A stretch of DNA of 9,027 bases from contig DUAL01000333.1 in assembly GCA_012960835.1 (NCBI GenBank), positions 1 to 9,027 on the forward strand, given 5' to 3'. The translations under genes were made by a program, and so were the position numbers. The notes under the pieces are model-generated. The model was not told where the DNA came from, did not search any database, and saw only the letters and a program-made list of their open reading frames with translations. The stretch is from Flavobacteriales bacterium. GTDB lineage: Bacteria > Bacteroidota > Bacteroidia > Flavobacteriales > BACL11. Positions 1-6,586 of the stretch are shown one piece after another; position 1 is the stretch's first letter; every line of letters begins with the position of its first letter.

Positions 1-858
1 ATTGAGACGCATCGTGGGTGTCCATATAAATGCTCTTATTGTAACTCTCCCTCAAAGGAAAAGATTTATAAGGATGCAGGAGAAGTTTACTTTAGATTAA
101 AAAATGTAGATGGTGTCAGAAGAGAACTACTACATTACAAAGAAAATTTTGGGGCCGAGTATTTCTATTTCTGGGCAGATACTTTTTTAGCTTTGTCTGA
201 TAAATATTTAGAAGAGTTTGCGGACATGTATAAGTCTGATATTAATTTACCCTTTTGGTGCCAAACTAGACCTGAAACTCTTACAGAAGAAAGGGTTTCT
301 ATCCTTAAAGAAATGGGAATCCACCGAATGGGACTTGGGCTTGAGCATGGGAATGAGGAATTTCGCGCTACTATGCTCGATAGAAAAGTATCTAGTGAAA
401 TAATTATAGAAGATTTAAAAATTCTTAATCATTTTGATGTGAAATATTCAGTTAATAATATTGTTGGGTTCCCTAATGAAACTAGGGAGTTGGCGATGGA
501 TACCATCAGAATAAATAGGCAAATTAATGCTGATACCCGAAATATGTATACATTCTCACCTTTTCACGGAACCCCATTAAGAGATATTGCTATACAACAA
601 GGATTAATTGAAAAAGATACATTAGTAAAGTCCCTTTCTTCTCCGACGGTTCTAGATATGCCTCAATTTTCTGCAAGTGCCATTGGGGGTTTGAAGCGTT
701 GTTTTGTTCCCTATGTACTTTTAGAAAAGGATCGCTGGCCTGAAATAAAAAAAGCAGAGAGTTTTACTGAGGAAGGAAATACGATTTGGGAAAGTTTAAT
801 GGCGGAGTGTCGGGCTCGTTTTTTTGACCACTTTTTGCCAGAGTTGGATGAATACTAA
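1..858 (+). CDS. Radical SAM protein, 3' part (probably B12-binding type)
   Basis: The reading frame is open from the first base of the window to the TAA at 856-858 (285 codons), so the start lies outside. An in-frame ATG further in (near 226) is not the true start, because the key motif lies before it. Seen: C7-x3-C11-x2-C14 (GCPYKCSYC), which binds the 4Fe-4S cluster used to cleave S-adenosylmethionine; the later segments MGLGLEHGNEE and NNIVGFPNET match the Elp3/MiaB-like radical SAM barrel. Family knowledge: proteins with this ITxRGCPYxCxYC opening often carry an N-terminal cobalamin-binding domain (BchE/Fom3-like), which would lie upstream of the window. The C-terminus, ending near LPELDEY, contains no added domain I can name. 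In a glycan locus such enzymes may methylate or rearrange a sugar or lipid, but the substrate cannot be told. It runs convergently towards the GT39-like gene. Confidence 0.87.
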   Translation: METHRGCPYKCSYCNSPSKEKIYKDAGEVYFRLKNVDGVRRELLHYKENFGAEYFYFWADTFLALSDKYLEEFADMYKSDINLPFWCQTRPETLTEERVSILKEMGIHRMGLGLEHGNEEFRATMLDRKVSSEIIIEDLKILNHFDVKYSVNNIVGFPNETRELAMDTIRINRQINADTRNMYTFSPFHGTPLRDIAIQQGLIEKDTLVKSLSSPTVLDMPQFSASAIGGLKRCFVPYVLLEKDRWPEIKKAESFTEEGNTIWESLMAECRARFFDHFLPELDEY

Positions 859-1090
859 TCCGATTCTTAAGAGTAAAAGGCGAATTTTTTATTTGACACA
901 GTAGTTGAGGACTTGCTTGATGGCACTTTTCCAAATCGATCTTGAGGTAAGGGCAACAGCTTGAAAAAAACTTTTAAACTCAAAGGACAGCTCTTATTGC
1001 AAGTTGATATAATATAAATCTAAAATCACTCTCTATAGAGTAAATCATCAGAAACCACCGACAAAGGCTTTATCTCCTAACGCAGTCTTA
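859..1090. other. Convergent intergenic gap
   Basis: This gap separates two genes that end towards each other. I see no coding potential and no convincing intrinsic terminator for either side. The only notable structure is a perfect 10-base palindrome, CTCTATAGAG, at 1031-1040, with no T-run at a useful distance on either strand. TATAAT-like bases occur around 1008-1015 but no partnered -35 is clear. Confidence 0.4.
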
Positions 1091-3007
1091 TTAATTTGGA
1101 ATTAAATATCTAAGGTTATTTATTTTTTCTTCACTCCCTTTGAAATCCCAAAAAATTTTGTTGCCAGCTACTACCGTAGTTTTAAACTCGATACTTTTTT
1201 CTTGTAAATAGTTTTGGTAAGTAAGAACGGGGTTACCAGAGGCAATGATTGCAAAATGAGGACTGGCAAGCGCTACTGCTCTTCGATAGCTCTTGAACGT
1301 TGGGTTATGGGTATATTCATTAAGAAAAATATTTCCGCCGCTTAAATAAGTACCCGTGGATGCAACGCCATAATCAGTATAGGCTACTGAAATTTGCTGC
1401 GCCTCCAGAAACTCAATAACATCATGAATGGGATGCCTGGGAAGCTTAACAGCCTTAACCCCTTCAATGATGCCTATATTCTTAAAACTCTGATAATTGC
1501 CAATAAAATAAAAACTAACCCACACCGCCAGCACGATTGCTGGAAACCATTTAGCCTTTTCCTTAATTTTATCCACATAAATTCCAATCCAAAGTACAAC
1601 AATGCCAAACAAAGGAAACAAATAGCGTGTTTCGGAGCCATGTTGGACAATGATGTTAGCAATACAAACCAAAATAGGTGTCAAGAGAATGATGTGAGTA
1701 GGTTCAAATTGCGTACCTCTTAACGTCACAATGTTTTTTAGAGGGATCCAGTTTTTAGAAATAAAGAAAGCAGTTGAAAAAAAGAAAATCGCTGCCAGAA
1801 CTATAAATAGTAGGCAAAGAATAATCCAGTAAATGTTAATCGTATTAGAAACTAAATATTGCAGGTTGCTACCAACAGATAAGTCCATACCAAAAAGCGA
1901 GGGTCCCATCTTAGCAAATAAACCATAGGTGTGAGCAAGAAGTTTTATTGGTGAGAAATCTACATCATGTCCTTGCCCTCCTCGTGAAGTTTGACCCATT
2001 AAGATACTCGCAATGCGTGGAGATAGACCTACTAAAAAACCAGCTACACCCATGGCAGTTAAGTTTTTTGTTTCTGGTTGAACGTTGGTAGAGATATAAA
2101 ACTTAGCATTCCGGAAAAAAAAGATTAGGTCTTTAGGGTTGACCAAAATTCGTAAAAAAATGAACCCCAAAAGTTGCATGGCAGCTTTATGAAATTCATT
2201 GATTTGAAGAATAGAATGACCTGCGATATCCAGTCCAAAACCACCAAAAATATAAGAAAAAATGACAGCAATAAAAAACAAAAAAATTATAAGGTCTAGC
2301 AGTTGACAAAAAATTTCCCTTTTATTTTTTTTATTCTTAAAAGAACCAATCAGCGTAGTGAGCGATATTTTTTCTCTTATCTGCACCCATTTGGGATGGG
2401 ATAGGGCGTAAAGAATGCCAACCGACAATATAAAGATCAGAGAATAGGTATAAGTGTAAACGGCCAACCCCATAGTAAAAAACAAGAAGAAAATCACAAC
2501 GCTATTAGTTGTCTTGGATAATTTTGCTTTTATGAAAAGCAAAATTATCAAGTTTCCTAAAAAGGCCGCTAGGATATGAGGCCAGGCATGTGCGCTCAAC
2601 TCAGTGATAAAATATGGAGTAAAAAAAAGAAGTATAAAAACGAAGTAGGCTGTGCGGGGAATTAGAATCTTTGCAATAAGGTAAGTAGCCCAAAGGTATG
2701 ACGCATAAAACAAAGTTCCTGGAAGACTATAGGCTAAAGTAGTTGGTCCTAAAAGCCAGATGAAGGGAGCACAGATAATTCCAAAAGTAATCCCAGTCGT
2801 TTGGCGGGGCGGGAGATAAAGAAAAAACTGGTCTCCATTTAGAAGGTCCAAAATATGGCTAGCCAATAACCCATCATCCGCGCCAAAGAAATAATCGCTG
2901 TTCAAAAAAATCGGGTATCGTAAAAGTACTAAAGCTAGAAATATAAGGAGGATGAAGAAAAAATGGTTTCTGAACTTACACAAGCTAATGAACTCAATGT
3001 TACTCAT
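1091..3007 (-). CDS. GT39/ArnT-like integral-membrane glycosyltransferase (GT-C fold)
   Basis: A complete 638-residue protein dominated by hydrophobic segments: the first at about residues 14-36, then many more to about residue 500, followed by a soluble C-terminal part of about 130 residues. After the first membrane helix comes LNSDYFFGADDG (35-46). Paired acids at this place (D44, D45) are typical of GT-C enzymes of the PMT/ArnT/GT39 type, where the first outer loop holds the catalytic acid. Such enzymes take a sugar from a polyprenyl-phosphate carrier and transfer it on the outer face of the membrane. The start is well supported: AAAGG lies five bases before the ATG on the minus strand. 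The gene diverges from the methyltransferase at 3153 and shares its promoter region. A relic copy of its 5' end lies at 3912-4088, and an intact-looking relative begins at 8792. Acceptor and donor are unknown. Confidence 0.8.
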   Translation of the reverse strand: MSNIEFISLCKFRNHFFFILLIFLALVLLRYPIFLNSDYFFGADDGLLASHILDLLNGDQFFLYLPPRQTTGITFGIICAPFIWLLGPTTLAYSLPGTLFYASYLWATYLIAKILIPRTAYFVFILLFFTPYFITELSAHAWPHILAAFLGNLIILLFIKAKLSKTTNSVVIFFLFFTMGLAVYTYTYSLIFILSVGILYALSHPKWVQIREKISLTTLIGSFKNKKNKREIFCQLLDLIIFLFFIAVIFSYIFGGFGLDIAGHSILQINEFHKAAMQLLGFIFLRILVNPKDLIFFFRNAKFYISTNVQPETKNLTAMGVAGFLVGLSPRIASILMGQTSRGGQGHDVDFSPIKLLAHTYGLFAKMGPSLFGMDLSVGSNLQYLVSNTINIYWIILCLLFIVLAAIFFFSTAFFISKNWIPLKNIVTLRGTQFEPTHIILLTPILVCIANIIVQHGSETRYLFPLFGIVVLWIGIYVDKIKEKAKWFPAIVLAVWVSFYFIGNYQSFKNIGIIEGVKAVKLPRHPIHDVIEFLEAQQISVAYTDYGVASTGTYLSGGNIFLNEYTHNPTFKSYRRAVALASPHFAIIASGNPVLTYQNYLQEKSIEFKTTVVAGNKIFWDFKGSEEKINNLRYLIPN

Positions 3008-3126
3008 TTATACCTTTCGGTCGTGACGTGAATTTAATTCAGAACTTGTTTGCAGAAAAACTTTCGTAGTATAATGACATCATTTCGCGCGATTAAACTC
3101 ACAACACAGTCTGAAAGGTGCGAGTG
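3008..3126. promoter_or_regulatory. Divergent promoter and leader cassette, copy A
   Basis: This stretch lies between the GT39-like gene (minus) and the methyltransferase (plus). On the plus strand, TTGTTT at 3046-3051 and a perfect TATAAT at 3070-3075 are 18 bases apart, a good sigma-70 promoter. On the minus strand TATACT (complement of 3068-3073) overlaps it, with a weaker TTAATC 17 bases upstream, so the two directions may share one -10 area. The same sequence recurs before the GT2 gene: 3013-3075 matches 4094-4155 with one gap, and 3090-3126 matches 4242-4278 at 34 of 37 bases. The repeat stops at the leader GTG (3124), so promoter and 5' leader were copied as a unit. A ribosome-binding GAAAGG lies at 3113-3118. 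Confidence 0.72.
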
Positions 3127-3156
3127 TTAAAATTCTACAAGATAAAGTTACAGTGA
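3124..3156 (+). CDS. Possible 10-codon leader ORF coupled to the methyltransferase
   Basis: GTG at 3124, with GAAAGG at 3113-3118 in good spacing, opens a 10-codon frame ending in TGA at 3154-3156. The methyltransferase GTG at 3153-3155 overlaps this stop as GTGA. The methyltransferase itself has no clear ribosome-binding site, so it may be translated by reinitiation. By position the leader GTG equals the GTG/ATG start zone of the GT2 gene in the second cassette, so it may simply be what is left of an older gene start. Translation is not shown. Confidence 0.35.
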   Translation: MLKFYKIKLQ

Positions 3157-3803
3157 ACAGTAAAGGTTATGCCTCAGCCATGTTCACCTATTCTGCAAAG
3201 CGTAAAAGGGTTTGGGGAGAAATTTGCAATTATCTAAACCGGCATTATATCCCTAAAGATTCTGCCGTTTTGGAGTTAGGTTCTGGGTATGGAGATTTTA
3301 TTGGTCAGATCAAAACTCGCGAGAAGGTGGCCATAGAAGTCGAAGATATTCATGAGGAAAAGATGCAGTCATACCCTGATGTGAAAATGTTATTTGGTAG
3401 CGCTATGGACCTCTTGCCCACGCTGGGTAGAAGTCAATTTGACTTCGTTTTTGCCAGCAACTACTTTGAACACTTTGCCATAGAAGACATCCAAGCCCAA
3501 CTAAGAGAGGTTACCGACGTATTGAAAAGTGGCGGCAAACTGGTCATTATTCAACCAAATTTTCAGCTGTGCCCAGAGAAATATTTTGACGATTGGACCC
3601 ACAAAACTGTGTTTTCCCATGAAACGATGTTGGGTTTTTTAGAAATGAATGGCTTTCATGTCCAGCACTGCCAAAAAAGGTTTCTCCCGTTTTCTATGAA
3701 ATCCCGGTTGCCTGGAAGCAAACTTCTGGTTCGCCTCTATCTGAATTCACCCATCAAACCACTTGCGGGTCAATTTTTGATGGTCGCTGAAAAAATAATA
3801 TAG
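3153..3803 (+). CDS. Class I SAM-dependent methyltransferase
   Basis: A 216-residue protein of the Methyltransf_11/UbiE-like type. Seen from the GTG start: motif I ELGSGYG at 41-47, which binds the methionine part of SAM; the acidic end of strand 2, IEVE, at 61-64; FDFVFASNYFEH at 96-107; and LKSGGKLVIIQPN at 124-136, the strand 5 region. Length is normal for a single-domain enzyme; no signal peptide or membrane helix. The WTHKTVFSHETMLGFLEMNGF-like stretch (148-168) is common in methyltransferases found beside polysaccharide glycosyltransferases, so a sugar or lipid-carrier substrate is likely but unproven. The start is uncertain: GTG 3153 overlaps a leader stop, while an in-frame ATG at 3180 has no better ribosome-binding site. 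It is probably driven by the promoter at 3046-3075 and transcribed alone. Confidence 0.82.
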   Translation: MNSKGYASAMFTYSAKRKRVWGEICNYLNRHYIPKDSAVLELGSGYGDFIGQIKTREKVAIEVEDIHEEKMQSYPDVKMLFGSAMDLLPTLGRSQFDFVFASNYFEHFAIEDIQAQLREVTDVLKSGGKLVIIQPNFQLCPEKYFDDWTHKTVFSHETMLGFLEMNGFHVQHCQKRFLPFSMKSRLPGSKLLVRLYLNSPIKPLAGQFLMVAEKII

Positions 3804-3830
3804 AAGGGCTACTCTCATTCAATAATTTAG

Positions 3831-3860
3831 GATAGATTTTTATCTATTGGTATCTTTTTT
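3831..3860 (+). terminator. Possible weak terminator after the methyltransferase
   Basis: ATAGAT (3832-3837) and ATCTAT (3842-3847) form a stem around a TTTT loop, and a run of six T ends at 3860. The stem is AT-only apart from one G-C pair per arm and the T-run is displaced by several bases, so this is a weak call. It sits 28 bases past the stop codon, where a terminator is expected. Confidence 0.35.
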
Positions 3861-3911
3861 AAGTTTATAAATAACTAGATATATAAAGCAGCCTTATTAC
3901 TTGGATTTATA

Positions 3912-4088
3912 AACTCAAATTAGAAGATCTAAAGTGTGGCTGGAAAAGAATGTCTCGTGTCAGAGAAAGAAATAACCGCTATTCAAAAAAATAAGGTAAC
4001 GAAAAAATGCTAAAACTATGAATGCAAGTAATGATGTAAAAAAATATATTGCGTACTTGCGCAAACTAATGAGTTCAACGTTGCTAAT
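3912..4088 (-). pseudogene. Relic of the 5' end of a GT39-like gene
   Basis: Read on the minus strand from 4088, the first 41 codons give SNVELISLRKY, then a hydrophobic stretch, then RYLIFLNSGYFF. Of the 41 positions 23 are identical to the start of the 638-residue GT39-like protein. DNA positions 3922-4088 align with 2841-3007 with no gap over 167 bases. The start codon is ATT instead of ATG, the AAAGG ribosome-binding site has become AAAGT, a TGA falls at 3960-3962 exactly where the catalytic GADDG should be, and another at 3915-3917. After the first stop the frame still reads SSHTLDLL, matching ASHILDLL of the intact protein. Beyond about 3912 the match fades, so the rest of the gene was deleted or has diverged. 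It cannot make a working enzyme. Confidence 0.85.
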
Positions 4089-4278
4089 TTAAAACTTTCG
4101 GTTGTTACCTAAATTCACTTCAGAGCTTGTTTGCAGAAAGTCTTTAAAGTATAATTTGGGTTTATAATTGTTCCTGTTTTTTTCATTCCATAAAACTACA
4201 AAATGTTGTGTTTCTTGAAAAACCCGTGATATCACTTCGCCCGATTAAATTCAGAACACGGTCTGAAAGGTGCGAGTG
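4089..4278. promoter_or_regulatory. Divergent promoter and leader cassette, copy B
   Basis: Second copy of the cassette at 3008-3126, now feeding the GT2 gene. TTGTTT at 4127-4132 and TATAAT at 4150-4155 are spaced by the ideal 17 bases. The last 37 bases (4242-4278) match copy A at 34 positions and carry the GAAAGG ribosome-binding site (4265-4270). Copy B has about 70 extra bases between the -10 box and GATATCAC (about 4156-4226), so its leader is longer, around 115 bases if transcription starts just after the -10. The minus-strand TATACT is also kept, though the gene it would serve is dead. Confidence 0.72.
4156..4226. repeat. About 70-base insertion in cassette B with short inverted ends
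   Basis: This segment is absent from cassette A, where TATAAT is followed almost directly by GACATCATTTCGC. Near its ends it carries GGGTTT (4158-4163) and AAACCC (4220-4225), a 6-base inverted repeat, and it brings a second TATAATT (4163-4169) beside the one at 4150-4156. It could be a small mobile-element remnant, or the ancestral state with a deletion in copy A. Limits are approximate. Confidence 0.4.
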
Positions 4279-5220
4279 ATGAAAAATGATACGGAACAAG
4301 GTGCAGTGGTTAGCTTTATTTGCCCTGTTCATAACGAAGAAGCTACGATTCCGATTTTCCTCAAACGTTTGCGCGAATCTATCGCGCATTTGAGAAACCG
4401 CTATGATTTCGAGCTCATTTTTGTAGATGACGGTTCTACCGATGGTACGATGGAACTGCTTAAAGAAGAGTGTGGTCGAGATGAGATGGTGCAACTCATC
4501 TCGCTTTCTAGAAATTTTGGTTACCACGCAGCAGCCCTGTCAGGCCTAAAATATTCTACAGGTATGGCTATGATGATTATTGCTGTAGACTGTGAAGATC
4601 CACCGGAACTAATCCCAAGTTTTATTGAGGGCTGGAATCAAGGTCATGATATTGTTTACGGTATCCGAGGTTGCCGGCCGGAACCCAGGTTAGCTCAGCT
4701 TGGTCGAGAATTGTTTTACCAGCTTATTCGACGTATTGCTGATAACGCCTTCGTTCCTTACATGGGTGAATTTGCAGTTTTCACAAGGAGAGTACGCGAT
4801 GTGATTCTTGCTAATCAGTCTACTTTCCTGTTTATCCGTTCAGAAATGGCCTTCGCAGGATTCTCTCGACTGGCGATACCCTACAAATCACAGTTACGGG
4901 TTGGTGGTACGAGCCATTACAATCTATGGGGAATGGTTAAGTTTGCTATTAGCAATATTCTCACTTCCTCAACGTTCCCTCTGCGATTGGCGGTTTACGT
5001 CGGATCGCCGCTTTTCGTGCTCAACTGGTTGGTAATTATTTTCGGAGTAATAACTGGTGGGACGCCCCTGCCACTTTGGCTAATTGCCCTGAATATGAAC
5101 TTCCTAGTCTTGGTAGCAGTTTTTATGGCTGTGTATTTGGCACGAATCTACAAGGACGGCATGAACAAACCGAGGTTCATCATCGACTGGGATAATTCTA
5201 GGTTACGTGAGCGTAAATGA
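4279..5220 (+). CDS. DPM1/GtrB/ArnC-like polyprenyl-phosphate glycosyltransferase (GT2)
   Basis: A 313-residue enzyme with an N-terminal GT-A domain and two C-terminal membrane helices (about 237-257 and 265-288), the usual plan for enzymes that move a sugar from a nucleotide sugar to undecaprenyl phosphate on the cytoplasmic face. Seen: CPVHNEE (15-21), FVDDGSTDGT (48-57), SRNFGYHAAALSG (77-89), DCEDPPELI (104-112), RVGGTSHYN (207-215) and YLARIYKDGMNKPRF (286-300). The usual DAD-LQDPPE signature reads AVD-CEDPPE, so the first acid is alanine while the second is kept. I chose ATG 4279, because GAAAGG (4265-4270) is then eight bases away; the GTGs at 4270 and 4276 are too close to it. It is driven by cassette B. 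Its likely partners are GT39-like enzymes such as the one at 1091-3007, which would use the lipid-linked sugar outside. Confidence 0.86.
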   Translation: MKNDTEQGAVVSFICPVHNEEATIPIFLKRLRESIAHLRNRYDFELIFVDDGSTDGTMELLKEECGRDEMVQLISLSRNFGYHAAALSGLKYSTGMAMMIIAVDCEDPPELIPSFIEGWNQGHDIVYGIRGCRPEPRLAQLGRELFYQLIRRIADNAFVPYMGEFAVFTRRVRDVILANQSTFLFIRSEMAFAGFSRLAIPYKSQLRVGGTSHYNLWGMVKFAISNILTSSTFPLRLAVYVGSPLFVLNWLVIIFGVITGGTPLPLWLIALNMNFLVLVAVFMAVYLARIYKDGMNKPRFIIDWDNSRLRERK

Positions 5221-5278
5221 GAAAATTGTATCCCCTTCATTCGAAGGTGTGTTAACTGAGAAAAAAGTTAAGTAACTT
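5221..5278. terminator. Convergent gap with weak terminator hairpins
   Basis: Two small stems lie between the convergent GT2 and dehydratase genes. CCTTC/GAAGG (5234-5238, 5243-5247, ATTC loop) has no T-run. On the minus strand AAGTT-ACTT-AACTT (5265-5278), followed by TTTT, overlaps the dehydratase stop codon and could end that transcript. Both are short, so the call is tentative. Confidence 0.3.
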
Positions 5279-6248
5279 AATAGCTATTGAGAGCTTTTTT
5301 AATTTCAGGCAAAGATAGCATTAATTTTTCTAACTCTTCATCGCTTAATCGTTTTGTATTATTTGAATCATACTCTGGAAATATTTTATCAGAATTTTTG
5401 TTAATCATTTTTTTTGTGATAACGTAGTGACCAGGGAAGGTTTTAGTCTTAGCCATTTCTTCGCGAGTTATTAAAGTCTCATAACTTTTCTCTCCAGGCC
5501 TAACTCCAATAGTTTTTATTTTGCTTTTAGAGTGAAATATTTTTATTAAAACTTTTGCAAGGCTGATTGTTTTGGCTGCCGGAGATTTTTTTACAAATAT
5601 GCTTCCGCCGCTTTTTAGCAATATAGATTTTTCAACCAAACCAATTGATTCATCTATTTTCATCAGAAACCTAGTCATATTTGGGTCGGTAACTGTTAGG
5701 TCCTTTTTTTGTAAAATTTGATTTACAAACAAGGGTATGACAGAACCTCTGGTGTATAATACGTTGCCATATCTAACACAATTAATATTAGTCTTTTCTG
5801 GACAATCGACACTAAATGCTAATTTTTCCATCAAAGCTTTGGTCATTCCCATTGCATTAATTGGATATACACTTTTGTCAGTGCTTAATAAGGTTAGGTT
5901 TTTAACTTTATTAGCGATTGCAGCATCGATTACATTTTTGCTTCCGATAATATTAGTTTTTATGTGCTCCCAAGTTGCATTTTCGCCAGAGGGAACTTGC
6001 TTTAAGGCTGCCGCATGAAATACTATCTCTACCCCCTTGCATGCCTCTGTGATTCTTGCTTTATCTCTAATATCTCCCAGAAAAAATTTAAGTTTCCTAT
6101 TATTATAATTTAGAGCCATTCTGTGTTGTTTGCTCTCATCTCTGCTATAAATTCTAATTTCTGAATAAATTTTAGATTGTAAAAACTTTTTTACAACAGC
6201 ATTTCCAAAGGACCCTGTTCCGCCAGTAACTAATAATATTTTTTTCAT
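5277..6248 (-). CDS. capE: UDP-GlcNAc 4,6-dehydratase (CapE/FnlA/WbjB type)
   Basis: A 323-residue short-chain dehydrogenase-like enzyme, slightly shorter than usual for the group. Seen: nucleotide-binding TGGTGSFG (8-15), LGDIRD (57-62), AALKQVP (80-86), LSTDK (121-125), INAMGMTK (130-137), RYGNV (159-163), RGSVIPLF (167-174), TDPNMTRFLM (187-196) and RPGEKSYETLITREE in the C-terminal part. The catalytic YxxxK of ordinary short-chain dehydrogenases is MxxxK here (M133, K137), as known for CapE, which with FnlA and WbjB performs the first step to UDP-L-FucNAc: 4,6-dehydration of UDP-GlcNAc with 5-epimerisation. The partner enzymes of that pathway are not in the window. It is visibly richer in A and T than its neighbours, suggesting separate acquisition. 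No ribosome-binding site precedes the ATG. Exact product (5-epimerised or not) is uncertain; PseB/FlaA1-like relatives are the alternative. Confidence 0.83.
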   Translation of the reverse strand: MKKILLVTGGTGSFGNAVVKKFLQSKIYSEIRIYSRDESKQHRMALNYNNRKLKFFLGDIRDKARITEACKGVEIVFHAAALKQVPSGENATWEHIKTNIIGSKNVIDAAIANKVKNLTLLSTDKSVYPINAMGMTKALMEKLAFSVDCPEKTNINCVRYGNVLYTRGSVIPLFVNQILQKKDLTVTDPNMTRFLMKIDESIGLVEKSILLKSGGSIFVKKSPAAKTISLAKVLIKIFHSKSKIKTIGVRPGEKSYETLITREEMAKTKTFPGHYVITKKMINKNSDKIFPEYDSNNTKRLSDEELEKLMLSLPEIKKALNSY

Positions 6249-6263
6249 TTCGTATTTATATCA

Positions 6264-6305
6264 GCAATATTGCTTATAATAAATTGCATTAAATTGTACA
6301 ATTTA
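6264..6305 (-). promoter_or_regulatory. Candidate dehydratase promoter overlapped by palindromes
   Basis: On the minus strand TATAAG (complement of 6273-6278) and TTGTAC (complement of 6296-6301) are 17 bases apart, about 25 bases before the dehydratase ATG. The -35 half lies inside a perfect 16-base palindrome, TAAATTGTACAATTTA, at 6290-6305; a second perfect palindrome, GCAATATTGC, lies at 6264-6273 against the -10. Palindromes at both boxes look like operators for a dimeric repressor, but no regulator is visible nearby. Confidence 0.42.
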
Positions 6306-6416
6306 TGGAAAGACTTATTTGGGTTAATTTACTATAGATGAAATCCTTCTAAATGTGATATGCCTGCTTTTATAATTTTCACCCCAACTCTAAAAAAAAT
6401 AAAAAAATTGTGAGCA

Positions 6417-6586
6417 AATTAGTGCTACTTCAAAAATAGCTTAAATAATTAGGTGAAAGATATCAAATGAACCTGCAACTATCTAGTCTAAAAACGATAA
6501 TCTAATTTTCAAAATGTCTGCTGACTCAATACTAAGTATTGACTTTTGTGTTTTTTAAATGACCTCTTAGAAAATTAGCACTAATT
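6417..6586. repeat. 170-base segment bounded by an 11-base perfect inverted repeat
   Basis: AATTAGTGCTA (6417-6427) and TAGCACTAATT (6576-6586) are exact reverse complements. Between them is a nearly symmetric hairpin. No target-site duplication is visible beside the ends and no transposase is encoded, so a miniature element is possible but not shown. Confidence 0.4.
6526..6556 (+). terminator. Terminator-like hairpin upstream of engB
   Basis: TCAATAC (6526-6532) and GTATTGA (6536-6542) form a 7-pair stem with a three-base loop, followed by CTTTTGTGTTTTTT. The form is that of an intrinsic plus-strand terminator, yet no plus-strand gene ends just before it. It may end a small RNA or read-through, or be part of the inverted-repeat segment around it. 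Confidence 0.4.

Noticed and set aside
1394..1723. Open frame of about 109 codons on the plus strand
   Set aside because: It lies wholly inside the well-supported GT39-like gene on the other strand and its product shows no family motif.
4183..4527. Open frame of 114 codons on the minus strand
   Set aside because: It overlaps the start of the GT2 gene and its leader; the sequence looks like an antisense shadow.
5737..6018. Open frame of 93 codons on the plus strand
   Set aside because: Antisense to the dehydratase motifs, without a ribosome-binding site or recognisable domain.
6467..6505. Twelve-codon frame with AGGTG upstream, before a hairpin with T-run
   Set aside because: Considered as an attenuation leader, but no downstream gene is coupled to it and the peptide has no run of one regulatory amino acid.
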